Positions 6,691 through 14,337 are shown, counted from the stretch's first letter. The stretch is 14,350 nt of DNA from Chloroflexota bacterium (GCA_015478675.1 JADMIH010000098.1:1-14350), one strand, 5' to 3'. Translations and numbers: made by a program. Notes: generated by a model from the sequence alone, not told the origin.

Positions 6691-6759
6691 GTATGCCCGC
6701 ACAGTTACCCCAAGAAGGTTGTTCCACCCTAAATCTGAACAGATACCGCCTGACCCTCT

Positions 6760-6788
6760 TTGCGTTTGCCACCCTCTACATATATAAT
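6760..6788 (+). promoter_or_regulatory. lepB promoter
   Basis: TTGCGT (6760-6765), 17 bases, then a perfect TATAAT (6783-6788). Transcription would start near 6795, about 47 bases before the lepB start codon. This is the best promoter match in the window. Confidence 0.65.
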
Positions 6789-6841
6789 TCTTGTACGACC
6801 CGGCGATCACGAACACAAAAAAGGAACAGAAGTAGCAAACA

Positions 6842-7588
6842 ATGCATGTAGAAGACGATAGTTACTGGCACACAGCAGAGCGGTTGCCCTATTTGCCGGA
6901 GAGTGAGGATAGTGGGCCTACCGGCGGGAGCGAGGCCCCTCGTGGGCGAGCAAAGCCCAATGTGCTGCGAGAGGTGGCAGAGACCATAGCGGTCACGCTG
7001 CTGATCTTCTTCCTGGTGCGGGCCGTAATACAGAACTTCAAGGTAGAGGGCGACAGCATGCTCCCCACTCTTCGCTCGGAAGAATATCTGCTCGTAAATA
7101 AGGGGCTGTACTTCCGCTACGACGCTAACTTTCTAGCCCGCCTCACGAATCCTAACACACCTGCTGACATGCGCTATCTCTTTCACGGCCCGCAACGGGG
7201 CGACATCATAGTCTTCGAGGCGCCTACCGAGCCGCGCGACTTCATCAAGAGGGTAATAGCCGTAGAAGGCGAGACTGTTGAGATAAAGGCGGATCCCAAC
7301 GCGGTTGGCGCGCCGGACCGTGATTGCGGAGGTTGCGGGGTATACGTAAATAACGTGAGGTTAACAGAGCCGTACGTGAAGGCAACACCTGACTACACCA
7401 TGCCGCCCACAGTGATACCCTCCGGCTACATATTTGTGCTGGGCGATAACAGACGCAACTCCAGCGACTCCCACGTGTGGGGCGCGCTGGACGTCACCAG
7501 GATAATAGGCACAGCCTTCGTCTCCTACTGGCCCCAAAGCAGCTGGGGTCTCCTCCCACATCCCACTTATGCTGAGTTGAACAAGTAA
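6842..7588 (+). CDS. lepB: Signal peptidase I
   Basis: Membrane serine protease (S26) that cleaves signal peptides from exported proteins on the outer face of the membrane. The 248-residue protein has a 40-residue soluble N-terminus and one transmembrane segment (about 44-63). The Ser box is VEGDSMLPTL, with nucleophile Ser72. The Lys box is DFIKRVIAVEGE, with general base Lys136. The late box is GDNRRNSSDSHVWG (201-214). All catalytic elements are present, and length and single-span topology fit Gram-positive-type/Chloroflexota enzymes. ATG at 6842 is used because an in-frame stop lies at 6833-6835 and the next in-frame Met is inside the Ser box. The Shine-Dalgarno is weak: AAGGAA at 6821-6826, 15 bases upstream. 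It is the only clear plus-strand gene and diverges from the secreted-protein genes to its left, which are plausible substrates. Its 3' end converges on the GNAT gene with a 29-base gap. Confidence 0.97.
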   Translation: MHVEDDSYWHTAERLPYLPESEDSGPTGGSEAPRGRAKPNVLREVAETIAVTLLIFFLVRAVIQNFKVEGDSMLPTLRSEEYLLVNKGLYFRYDANFLARLTNPNTPADMRYLFHGPQRGDIIVFEAPTEPRDFIKRVIAVEGETVEIKADPNAVGAPDRDCGGCGVYVNNVRLTEPYVKATPDYTMPPTVIPSGYIFVLGDNRRNSSDSHVWGALDVTRIIGTAFVSYWPQSSWGLLPHPTYAELNK

Positions 7589-7590
7589 CC

Positions 7591-7617
7591 TCGTAATACG
7601 CAGCGCGCAATACGCCT
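7591..7617. repeat. Heptameric repeat remnant (TACGCA/TACGCC units)
   Basis: The short gap between the convergent lepB and GNAT genes reads GTAATACGC-AGCGCGC-AATACGC, i.e. 7-base units related to AATACGC. It resembles the better array at 8572-8601 and may be the remnant of a dispersed short tandem repeat. No terminator hairpin with a T-run is visible here for either gene. Confidence 0.4.
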
Positions 7618-8481
7618 CTATGTGAACCAGAAGCCGAGGGGCACCAGCAGCCATTCACCGGCGTCTTGGAAGCCCACTTTATCGTAGACATGGCTGGCTG
7701 GGGTATTGTCCTGGAGATAGAAAAGGGCGATACTCCTGGTTCCGGCCCGGAAGAGGTAAGAGCAGAGCGCACTTACACAGAGAGTGGACAACCCTTTGCG
7801 GCGATAATCCAGCAGGGTAGCCACACCACCCAGCATAGCCGCATTCCCACCTTCCGCGCTCGTCATGGCCGCTGAGATCACCCTGCCTGCTCTATCCTCT
7901 ATCAGAAAGAGGGTGCGGTAGGTTAATTGCTCGGAGAGGCGGCTATGCCAGGCCGAGCGCGACGGCAGCCGCGCCAGAGAGTAAAAGCCCACCATGTAGA
8001 AATCTATCAGTTTCTCCATGTCGTCCCACGTGGCGAGGCGCGGCGCGCTGACGTCCTTCTGCTCGGAAGATGAAAGGCGGAGATTACCGGGCGACAGTGT
8101 TTGAAAGTAACATCTGTCCATGCCGATGCTCGCCTGGCCCACCACTGGTAGTAGAGGATCGATCTGCGAGGCATGGCCGCTAAGTAGGCTTATATCGCCG
8201 CTGGCGGCCTTATCTAGCACCACCTTCGATAGAAGGCCCATAGTCTCGCTGTCGCCCGCGGTGTGGTAGAGGCCCGCCGTTCCGCGCTGCGACATGACCA
8301 CGCCGGTAAGAGCATCCGCGCGAAAAGCGCCAACAGCCCAGGGCGCTCCCTTAGTTGTAGAGTTATCGCCCAGGCCGTGTTCTATCAAAGCGCTCAACTG
8401 AAAGAGATTGTACTCAGGCTCTTGCAGAAGCAGGCGCTTAAGTGCAGGGCGGTCGTCGCCGTGGAGTGGTCTAATGTTCAT
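7618..8481 (-). CDS. GNAT family N-acetyltransferase
   Basis: A 287-residue soluble protein with no signal peptide. The C-terminal half (about 145-287) carries a GNAT fold. The acetyl-CoA-binding motif A is GGVATLLDYRRKGLSTL (218-234), where RRKG corresponds to the Q/RxxGxG/A pyrophosphate loop. It is followed by an amphipathic helix and YDKVGFQDAGEWLLV (266-280), the typical 'lone, repeated encounter with Y-x-x-x-GF' end of the fold. The N-terminal half (1-140; NIRPLHGDDRPALKRLL) resembles a second, degenerate acetyltransferase-like domain as in other two-domain GNATs. Substrate unknown. ATG at 8481 has no clear Shine-Dalgarno, so the start is less certain, although MNIRPL is a typical GNAT N-terminus. 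It follows the glycoside hydrolase gene on the same strand after 126 bases containing heptamer repeats. Confidence 0.82.
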   Translation of the reverse strand: MNIRPLHGDDRPALKRLLLQEPEYNLFQLSALIEHGLGDNSTTKGAPWAVGAFRADALTGVVMSQRGTAGLYHTAGDSETMGLLSKVVLDKAASGDISLLSGHASQIDPLLPVVGQASIGMDRCYFQTLSPGNLRLSSSEQKDVSAPRLATWDDMEKLIDFYMVGFYSLARLPSRSAWHSRLSEQLTYRTLFLIEDRAGRVISAAMTSAEGGNAAMLGGVATLLDYRRKGLSTLCVSALCSYLFRAGTRSIALFYLQDNTPASHVYDKVGFQDAGEWLLVPLGFWFT

Positions 8482-8571
8482 AGGTGACGGCGGGTTGCTT
8501 ATTGCGTGCTCCGTACTGTGTAAGACAGCCCGGGGGTTGCCTCTTCAGCGTTCATCAACTCTGTTATTCTC

Positions 8572-8601
8572 TGCGCACTGCGCACTACGCACTGTGCAAC
8601 A
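8572..8601. repeat. Tandem heptamer array (TGCGCAC-TGCGCAC-TACGCAC-TGTGCAA)
   Basis: Four consecutive 7-base units, two identical and two diverged. They lie between the GNAT start and the stop of the glycoside hydrolase. Short tandem heptamers of this kind are scattered between genes in several Chloroflexota and cyanobacterial genomes; I recall this as a general pattern and cannot check copies elsewhere. Confidence 0.55.
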
Positions 8602-8607
8602 CCAAAG

Positions 8608-10125
8608 CTACGCAGCCTTCTTACCTCTCATCAAGTAGAAACCTAATGCCGCCAATCCGCCAATCACCAGAACGCCTCCTACCACGAAGAGCATTGTCGA
8701 GTTGTTAGCCCCCGCCACAACCACCGGGCCTGCGGTGGGTGTAAGCGCGGGTGTGGCTATGGCTGTCGCTTGCAGGGTGGGAGTTATGCCTGTAGTCGGC
8801 GTAGATGTTGCGCTGGTAGGAGTTAGCTGCACGGCTGTTGGGGTAGGTGGCGCTACTGTGGCTGTATTATCTGCGACAACCGTCGCTGAAGGCACGGCTT
8901 CGGCGGCTGTTGGCGATGGCGGCGGGTTAATAGGTGTGCCTACAGGCTGCGAGGCAGGGCCGGGGAACTGGGCAGCATCAGCTTTCACGGCGTTATATAC
9001 CGGCTGGGGCGAGAAGTCGGGGTTGAGCATGCCGAAGTAATATTCCGCCTTATCAGGAGGTATGTCACCCACCTGCCGGAGATACCAGATGGAGATAACC
9101 CCCGCCCAGGGCCAGTTCTGCCGTGCGTATTCTACGCCCTGCGTGGTCCAGGCTGCTTGTTGTTCGGGAGTAACGTGCCGCCAGAAGTTCTTCTCCGCCT
9201 CGGAGAGGGTATTGGGTGACGCGTTCCAGCCGTATTCATCCAACCAGATGGGACGCCCGCTGTCGCTGTTATCAACCATCACTTGCCGCAGTAGTTCTAC
9301 GCGGCGGAAGTTCAATACTTTGGGGTCGGGTGGGGCGTCAGGGGGTTGGTCGAGGCCGTAGCCATTGGCCGAGGCAATATCGAAGTTGCCCTTGATCCCG
9401 GCGGCGTACAGCCCTTTCCAGTAATCTATCTCGTCCATGTTGCCACGGCTCTGCACTCCCTCAGTGGTCATAGCCATAGGCGCGCTCAGGATAATAGCAT
9501 CAGGGTGCGCCGCTTTGACGAGCGGGTAGATTTCTTTGAGCATGGCCGCATAGCCGTTGGGATCGGCAGGCTTGCCCGGCACCCACTCGGCATTCAGGTT
9601 CGGCTCGTTCCAGACCTGCACGTACTTTATACGCCCATTGTAATGGTCCAGGAAAGCATTGATAAAATCAGCCAGGTCTTTGTTACTGTTGAGAGGCGTT
9701 GCGCTGCCCGCGGGGGCTTTCGCCCACTCGGGGGGGCGATCTATGCGGGCGATTATCGTCAGGTGGTATTTGTCGGCCAGTTCTACTATGTTGTCGTATT
9801 TCTCCCAGGCCGACTTTTTCCACTTGTCGTCGGTGAAGTAGTTTTTCTTGAACTCAATTTCCTGCCAGGGAAACTCCTGCTTGATCCAGGGGATATTTGC
9901 CTCGGCGGTCATGCGTAGTGTCTGCTCGATCTTCCACGGCTCTACCTCTTTCTGGAGGAAGAGATTCACCCCATAAGGATTGGCAGGGGGAGCTGGGCTA
10001 ACGGACGATTGCGCCGCTGCCTGTGGAGCAACTAACGCAGAGCCGGACGCGACAGAAAAGGTCAAAAAGAGCAGCACGACAACTTTCCACACCAAACGTT
10101 TGCTGAGACGGATTCGCGAAATCAA
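8608..10125 (-). CDS. Secreted, membrane-anchored glycoside hydrolase (clan GH-A TIM barrel, GH39/GH5-like)
   Basis: A 505-residue retaining glycosidase candidate. Basic residues 1-14 and a hydrophobic stretch (15-38) ending in AAAQS form a cleavable signal peptide. The (beta/alpha)8 barrel (about 45-385) begins with NPYGVNLFLQKEVEPW. The acid/base lies in VQVWNEPNLNAEW (Glu174) and the nucleophile in PIWLDEYGW (Glu297), the paired Glu after strands 4 and 7 that define clan GH-A. A Pro/Thr/Ala stalk (about 395-465) leads to a C-terminal transmembrane helix (about 479-498) and a basic tail RGKKAA, so the enzyme should stay on the cell surface. The substrate cannot be read from sequence; xylosides, glucans or host-type glycans are all possible. 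The start is TTG at 10125 with AGGAGG at 10136-10141, 10 bases upstream. It is probably its own transcription unit, since 250 bases separate it from the DinB gene. Confidence 0.85.
   Translation of the reverse strand: MISRIRLSKRLVWKVVVLLFLTFSVASGSALVAPQAAAQSSVSPAPPANPYGVNLFLQKEVEPWKIEQTLRMTAEANIPWIKQEFPWQEIEFKKNYFTDDKWKKSAWEKYDNIVELADKYHLTIIARIDRPPEWAKAPAGSATPLNSNKDLADFINAFLDHYNGRIKYVQVWNEPNLNAEWVPGKPADPNGYAAMLKEIYPLVKAAHPDAIILSAPMAMTTEGVQSRGNMDEIDYWKGLYAAGIKGNFDIASANGYGLDQPPDAPPDPKVLNFRRVELLRQVMVDNSDSGRPIWLDEYGWNASPNTLSEAEKNFWRHVTPEQQAAWTTQGVEYARQNWPWAGVISIWYLRQVGDIPPDKAEYYFGMLNPDFSPQPVYNAVKADAAQFPGPASQPVGTPINPPPSPTAAEAVPSATVVADNTATVAPPTPTAVQLTPTSATSTPTTGITPTLQATAIATPALTPTAGPVVVAGANNSTMLFVVGGVLVIGGLAALGFYLMRGKKAA
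8731..8928 (-). repeat. Pro/Thr/Ala stalk coding segment (glycoside hydrolase)
   Basis: Encodes residues 400-465 with recurring TPT, SPT and ATP units between the catalytic barrel and the C-terminal membrane anchor. It is similar in style, but not in exact unit, to the PTNTP stalk of the 774-residue protein. Confidence 0.65.
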
Positions 10126-10375
10126 AACGTGAAAGCCTCCTGATTATCTGATTAGGTTCCTTATATCCTTAACAACGAATGTGGCAGCAGGTGGATGTAC
10201 AGTGCGGGGTGAAATAGCCCTTGCCTCCTGTACCACTCAGACGAGCAACTTCGGCCTATTCTACCATCATTCTCCTACTTGCCACGATTTTCCGCACATC
10301 CGCTCGTGGTGAATGGCTCAGGTAGTTGCCTTCAGTTGGGTGTGCTACTCTTACAGCAGCATTGGGATGCGGCCC
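10126..10375. other. Intergenic region upstream of the glycoside hydrolase
   Basis: It carries the AGGAGG ribosome-binding site (10136-10141). A weak minus-strand promoter candidate is CTGCCA (10187-10182), 16 bases, TATAAG (10165-10160). A 6-bp hairpin CCACGA/TCGTGG lies at 10282-10309. No gene or RNA is recognised, and no T-tailed terminator for the DinB gene is evident. Confidence 0.35.
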
Positions 10376-11110
10376 TTAGCGCCTGCTGTCGAGTTCCGCC
10401 AGGTGCTCCTTTTCGTGCTCTAAGGCTCTTCGGAGGGCCTTTTGCAGGGTCCACGGCTCGTCCGGGCGGGCGGCCCAGACGGGGTGCACTACTTTAGTGC
10501 GCTCTTCCGCAGGCACAGTACGTGCTTTGTCTTCTAACATTGCTCGAACTATTGATAACTCTTCTCGTATTCCTGCGAGGGGAGGCTCGCTTAGCCCTGC
10601 TAGTGGCCCTGCGCTCCTGTTGATATAGCCGTACTCGGCGTGAGCAATGTGCAGCAGCGTAGCCCACAGGGTGCGGTCGGGCGCTAGACGCCTGCTTTTC
10701 AACTCCATATCGTCCAGCCCGTCTATCTTCGCAAGCAGGTCTGCGCGGCTGTATCTGAGCCAGCGCAGCGTGCGCTCGAGCTTATCGTTGTCCCAGGCAG
10801 CCGTGTCGAAGTCGAAGAGGGCGGCTTTGCCCCCCGCCTGTGTGGGCGCGCCTTCCGAACGCACATCAGCCACCAAGATGTCCGCCATGCTCGGCCTGGC
10901 AACATGCGCTTCGGGTACCAGAGGCTCTTTGTGCGCCTTCAGCCACGCGAGGAAATCTGCGATGGCTCGAGGCGTAGCTCCCGCAGCACGCGCCGCATCA
11001 GAGCCAACGGCAAAACAGCCCGGCAACTCGGCTACGTGCGACATAGCGCCGCCTCCCCCTTCTTCGATATAAGCTCGATACGGCGGTTTGCGGTGGATGA
11101 TAAATGTCAT
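10376..11110 (-). CDS. HicB-like N-terminal domain fused to a DinB-like domain
   Basis: A 244-residue protein in two parts. Residues 1-60 resemble HicB antitoxins: a strand YRAYIEEGGGGAMSHVAELP, then GCFAVGSDAARAA, where HicB has ELPGCxxxGxTxxEA, and a helix. Residues about 105-244 form a four-helix bundle of the DinB/YfiT type, with LLHIAHAEYGYI (His154, His157) and LEHEKEHLAEL (His232, His236) as likely metal ligands. DinB-like proteins are often metal-dependent thiol (bacillithiol, mycothiol) transferases, but the reaction here is unknown. The HicB-like part has no HicA toxin beside it. ATG at 11110 has no Shine-Dalgarno, whereas Met23 (ATG at 11044) has GGAGG 7 bases upstream. The longer start is kept because residues 1-22 supply the first strand of the HicB fold. 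It lies 74 bases after ispE and may be the last gene of that operon. Confidence 0.8.
   Translation of the reverse strand: MTFIIHRKPPYRAYIEEGGGGAMSHVAELPGCFAVGSDAARAAGATPRAIADFLAWLKAHKEPLVPEAHVARPSMADILVADVRSEGAPTQAGGKAALFDFDTAAWDNDKLERTLRWLRYSRADLLAKIDGLDDMELKSRRLAPDRTLWATLLHIAHAEYGYINRSAGPLAGLSEPPLAGIREELSIVRAMLEDKARTVPAEERTKVVHPVWAARPDEPWTLQKALRRALEHEKEHLAELDSRR
11052..11056 (-). promoter_or_regulatory. Internal Shine-Dalgarno (GGAGG) before Met23 of the HicB/DinB protein
   Basis: GGAGG on the minus strand with a 7-base spacing to ATG at 11044. It is a better initiation signal than the one at 11110, so a 222-residue product starting MSHVAELPGC may be made instead of, or as well as, the 244-residue one. 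It falls in a run of Gly codons, so it could be chance. Confidence 0.35.
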
Positions 11111-11184
11111 GGCATTGGTGACAGGCAGTGCGTAGAGGATGAAGGTGTTTTTGCTATAGCTCCTTACACCATACGAGGTACATG

Positions 11185-12057
11185 CTACGCACTAAGTGCC
11201 CGTGTGCGGGTGCGGGTCAGCAGGACGCTAAAACCTTCTGTCTGTAGGATTTCGCGCAGGATTTGGGCTTTTACCTCTTGTTCTTGCGGGAATAGGACGA
11301 AGATGGTGGGGCCGCTGCCCGATACGTGGATACCCCCCGCGCCAAGCTGTTCTAGTTGGCGGCGGGTTTCGTTGAGGGGCGCGAAGGTCGAGTATGCGGC
11401 TCTCTCAAAGCTGTTGTGCAGCAGGCGCGCTTCGGGAAAGTCACCCTGCTTTATAGCTAAGACAAGCTCGCTTGTGAGTTCTCCTGCTGTCATCTCTTCT
11501 TTGAACAGGCTGCTGTAGAGCCTCTTTGTTTTCCTTTCTACATCGCAAGGCTGATAGATGAGCAAAACCCAGCATGGTCTCAACAGGGGTAAAGGCGTAA
11601 CCCTCTCCCCGCGACCCTGGACGAGGGCAGTGGGCGCACCGAGGAAGAAGGGCACGTCCGAACCCAACCTGGCTGCGAGTCTGCTCATCTCCTCTTGCGA
11701 TATATTTACTCCCCATAGCTTACTCAAGCCCACGAGAGCGGCGGCAGCATCGCTGCTTCCACCCCCCAGGCCCGCTGAGATGGGTATCCTCTTTTGCAAC
11801 TCTATCTGCGCCCCATTGCTTGTGCCTGTGGCCCCGGCCAGCAAGCGGGCAGCTTTCCATATCAAGTTATTTTCGCCCTCGGCGTTTAGCTTCGGACTAT
11901 CAGACTCGATGGTTAGCTCGTCGGCGGGGCTAAAAAGGAGCGTGTCATGCAGGTCGATAAGCTGCATGACCGACACTATATCGTGATAACCATCCTCTCG
12001 TTTGCCCAGCACTTCAAGGCTAAGATTGATTTTGGCGTAAGCATTTTGTATGAGCAT
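11185..12057 (-). CDS. ispE: 4-(cytidine 5'-diphospho)-2-C-methyl-D-erythritol kinase
   Basis: GHMP-family kinase that phosphorylates the 2-hydroxyl of CDP-methylerythritol using ATP, the fourth step of the cytosolic MEP route to isopentenyl diphosphate. The 290-residue length is normal. Diagnostic parts are AYAKINLSLEVLGKREDGYH (6-25, with the conserved Lys9), the Gly-rich ATP loop PISAGLGGGSSDAAAAL (92-108), LGSDVPFFL (131-139, with catalytic Asp134) and the C-terminal SGSGPTIF (246-253). ATG at 12057 gives the usual short N-terminus before AYAKINL; no clear Shine-Dalgarno is seen. It begins 33 bases after the rsmA stop, so translation may depend partly on the upstream gene. The rsmA-ispE pairing is common in bacteria. 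Confidence 0.97.
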   Translation of the reverse strand: MLIQNAYAKINLSLEVLGKREDGYHDIVSVMQLIDLHDTLLFSPADELTIESDSPKLNAEGENNLIWKAARLLAGATGTSNGAQIELQKRIPISAGLGGGSSDAAAALVGLSKLWGVNISQEEMSRLAARLGSDVPFFLGAPTALVQGRGERVTPLPLLRPCWVLLIYQPCDVERKTKRLYSSLFKEEMTAGELTSELVLAIKQGDFPEARLLHNSFERAAYSTFAPLNETRRQLEQLGAGGIHVSGSGPTIFVLFPQEQEVKAQILREILQTEGFSVLLTRTRTRALSA

Positions 12058-12090
12058 AAAGATTGCCGCTGGCTAGGATCTGTGTTGTTT

Positions 12091-12987
12091 CTACCTCAGT
12101 TGAGATGCAGGGATCAGTGTCTTCTCGACGGCAGCCCACTCTGCTATTGTAAGGGTCTCTGCCCGGCGGGTTGGTTCTATCCCTGCTGCCTTGAGGCCCA
12201 CGATGACATCAGCTTTGCCCAGATGCAGCCCTGATGAGAGGGTATTGGCTACCTGCTTCCTCTTCTGGCTGAAGCCTGCTTGCGCCACTTTGAAGAAATC
12301 TTTGTCGCTCAGGGGCACAACGGGCCTTTCCGCCAGACTGTAAACTTCTATCTGTACCACCGCCGACTCGACCTTCGGCGGCGGGTTGAATGCGCCCGGC
12401 GGCACTCGGAAGAGCACTTTGGGCTTACCGTACAATTGTACGCCCACTGCAAGCAGGCTCATGTCGGGCGGCTTCGCGGCCATCCGCTCCGCTACTTCAC
12501 GCTGCACCATCACTGTCAACGATGCCGGCTTTACATCTGCTTCCAGGAAGTGCCGCAGCACAGCCGAGGTTATGTAGTAAGGAAGGTTCGCCACCACCTT
12601 GTAAGGCCCGCCACCTGTGAGCGCACCTGGAGTTGTTTTGAGCACATCGGCGTGAATGAAGCTCACCTGCGGCATGGCTGCGAAGCGTTCGCGCAAGAGC
12701 GGCAGCAGCTTGTCGTCCAGCTCTATAGCTATTATCTTGCCGCCAGACAACGCTGAGAGCTTGCCTGCAAGCTCCTCCGTGAGTATTCCCAGCCCAGGCC
12801 CCACTTCAACAACACAATCGCCAGCCTTCAGTTGAGCGACGTCAACGATCCTGGCTGTTATCGAGCGGTTTGTAAGGAAGTGCTGCCCCAAGCTCTTCCT
12901 GGGGATTATCCTCCCGGCTGGTTCCGTGCCGGCTGCCCTACTATAAGAATCAGGCCTATCATCGTTGTGATCGTGCGGGGCTTGCAT
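12091..12987 (-). CDS. rsmA: 16S rRNA (adenine(1518)-N(6)/adenine(1519)-N(6))-dimethyltransferase
   Basis: KsgA-type enzyme that uses S-adenosylmethionine to dimethylate two adjacent adenines in the 3' helix of 16S rRNA during small-subunit assembly. In the 298-residue product from ATG 12987, the RNA-binding N-terminus PRKSLGQHFL lies at 29-38, SAM motif I VEVGPGLGILTEELA at 60-74, the acidic motif ELDDK at 89-93, and the catalytic motif NLPYY at 134-138. The C-terminal helical domain includes FRVPPGAFNPPPKVESAV, with the family's PPGAFxPxPKVxS signature. The frame extends upstream to a TTG at 13023 (310 residues) without a Shine-Dalgarno. I prefer ATG 12987, which has GAAAGG 4 bases upstream and gives a more typical N-terminus. 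It lies 100 bases downstream of the coiled-coil gene and 33 bases before ispE on the same strand. Loss of this enzyme is known to give kasugamycin resistance. Confidence 0.97.
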   Translation of the reverse strand: MQAPHDHNDDRPDSYSRAAGTEPAGRIIPRKSLGQHFLTNRSITARIVDVAQLKAGDCVVEVGPGLGILTEELAGKLSALSGGKIIAIELDDKLLPLLRERFAAMPQVSFIHADVLKTTPGALTGGGPYKVVANLPYYITSAVLRHFLEADVKPASLTVMVQREVAERMAAKPPDMSLLAVGVQLYGKPKVLFRVPPGAFNPPPKVESAVVQIEVYSLAERPVVPLSDKDFFKVAQAGFSQKRKQVANTLSSGLHLGKADVIVGLKAAGIEPTRRAETLTIAEWAAVEKTLIPASQLR

Positions 12988-13087
12988 TTGGCCTTTCAAG
13001 GGAGAGTGGGCACCATCTGCCAACGGTTGGCACCACAGCAGCTATCGGTAGTCGTAGAGTAGACAAGCGGTGGGTAAGAGCTAACCT

Positions 13088-14305
13088 CTAAATCCCTGAT
13101 CCCTCGTCACCGGCATCGTTGCGCGCTGGAGGGCGGGCGTCACGCACGCTTTTCAACAGGCCCGACGGGTTGTAGACCGATCCGGGCGCGCTTTCGGCTG
13201 CATCGCCAGCCTTTGTGGGTTTCCTCGCCATGCCCCGTTCGGCGCGGCGTTTACGCACCTCATCAAGCACTGTTTCCATCGCGGCCAGTTGTCTCATCAC
13301 CAACCACTCTTCAATTGTGTCGGCCTCCGAGCCTATCATTTCGTCTTTTCGCTCCAGCGCCTCAAAGCGGCTGGGTAGCTCGGCTAACGTCTGTTCAACA
13401 GCGCGGAGGCGGTCGTCTACGCCGCTGAAGCGGCTCATCACCCGGTCGGTGCGCTGGTCATTCACCTGGCGCATTTCGCCTATTTGCGAGTCAAGCTGAG
13501 TTCTTGCTGTTTCAAGGCGCTCTTGCTGAAGCAGATATTGCTCTGTTGCTTGCTTCTCTATCCGAGCTATCTCAGTATCGATCCCTGTTTCGTTGTTGCG
13601 GACCAGGGCGACCTGGTCTTCTACAGCCTCTAGACGCTCGGTGAGCTGCCGTCGCACATCATCTACACGCTGCGATTTGGCCGATACCTCTGTAAACTGC
13701 TGCCTGAGCGCCTCAAATAGCGTCTGCAACTCAACACCTTGCCGCCTCAGGCGTTGCTCCTCCATCGTCTGAAGCTCGCCGACGTGCAGCGCCTCCTGGC
13801 GGATTTCGCCCAGCTTGGAGTCCAGGTCGTGTATGAGGTCGCGCAGTTGCTTCTGGGCGTCGCCAACTTTGGCTATATGCGCGTTGATCTCACGGATTTG
13901 CCTCTGCATCTCTTCGGTTTGCTGCTGCCCCGCCATGTCTACATCGTGGTCGGTTTTGCGCCCTTCGGTAAGAGCAGAGATTTGGGAGCGTATCTCGCGC
14001 AGTTGCTTATCGGGAGCTTCCACCTTCTGCGCCAGTTCCGCGACCTGTGCTTTCACTCGCCCTTCATCCATCTGGCGGGCATGCAGCGCCTGAGCAACGT
14101 CCTGGGCCATTCGATCTTGCGCAAGCTGTAGCTGAGTAACTTTACCCTCGCTTTGCTTGTAAAGCTCTTCGAACCATTGCTGCCTGGCGAGGTTTTCCTT
14201 CAACTGGCGGCGCAGCTCGTCCATTTGCTGCTGCATAGCATAAAGTTGAGCTTCGTCGCGCTTGCGCTGGTCTTCGTCCCGTGATGAGTTGAGCATGTTC
14301 ACCAT
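13088..14305 (-). CDS. Long coiled-coil protein of unknown function
   Basis: A 405-residue soluble protein with no signal peptide or membrane segment. Residues 10-350 are almost continuous heptad-type helix, rich in Glu, Gln, Arg and Leu, with few Pro or Gly and no Cys, for example MQQQMDELRRQLKENLAR (24-41) and EEQRLRRQGVELQTLF (182-197). A short, conserved-looking segment around DTIEEWLVMRQLAAMETVL (329-347) precedes a basic, disordered tail (about 353-405) with ARKPTK and YNPSGLL. It is cytoplasmic, probably an elongated oligomer (scaffold, SMC-hinge-less or cytoskeletal-like); this is inference from composition. ATG at 14305 has AGGAG 7 bases upstream, and a second Met at codon 4 is a less likely start. 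The gene is first of a same-strand run with rsmA and ispE. Coiled-coil similarity is not evidence of homology, so no family is assigned. Confidence 0.78.
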   Translation of the reverse strand: MVNMLNSSRDEDQRKRDEAQLYAMQQQMDELRRQLKENLARQQWFEELYKQSEGKVTQLQLAQDRMAQDVAQALHARQMDEGRVKAQVAELAQKVEAPDKQLREIRSQISALTEGRKTDHDVDMAGQQQTEEMQRQIREINAHIAKVGDAQKQLRDLIHDLDSKLGEIRQEALHVGELQTMEEQRLRRQGVELQTLFEALRQQFTEVSAKSQRVDDVRRQLTERLEAVEDQVALVRNNETGIDTEIARIEKQATEQYLLQQERLETARTQLDSQIGEMRQVNDQRTDRVMSRFSGVDDRLRAVEQTLAELPSRFEALERKDEMIGSEADTIEEWLVMRQLAAMETVLDEVRKRRAERGMARKPTKAGDAAESAPGSVYNPSGLLKSVRDARPPARNDAGDEGSGI

Positions 14306-14324
14306 CGTTTTCTCCTGAAAGCTA

Positions 14325-14337
14325 CCGCCTTTGGCGG
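14325..14337. repeat. Small hairpin upstream of the coiled-coil gene
   Basis: CCGCC-TTT-GGCGG, a 5-bp stem with a 3-nt loop, about 20 bases before the coiled-coil start codon and just upstream of its ribosome-binding site. It could be in the 5' leader or the end of an upstream unit outside the window; no T-run follows on the minus strand. Confidence 0.3.

Noticed and set aside
6514..6816. Overlapping short open frames upstream of lepB, including one giving PLPQGERGWGEG
   Set aside because: These are translations of a known type of dispersed palindromic repeat, not a gene.
8702..9040. 112-residue plus-strand frame opposite the glycoside hydrolase stalk
   Set aside because: Val/Ala/Gly-rich low-complexity shadow of the Pro/Thr stalk on the other strand.
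10376..11110. HicAB toxin-antitoxin system
   Set aside because: No HicA-like small RNA-binding protein lies on either side of the HicB-like domain, so a toxin-antitoxin module is not supported.
13739..14131. 130-residue plus-strand frame opposite the coiled-coil gene
   Set aside because: Leu-rich antisense shadow of a Gln/Glu/Arg-rich coiled coil, with no ribosome-binding site.
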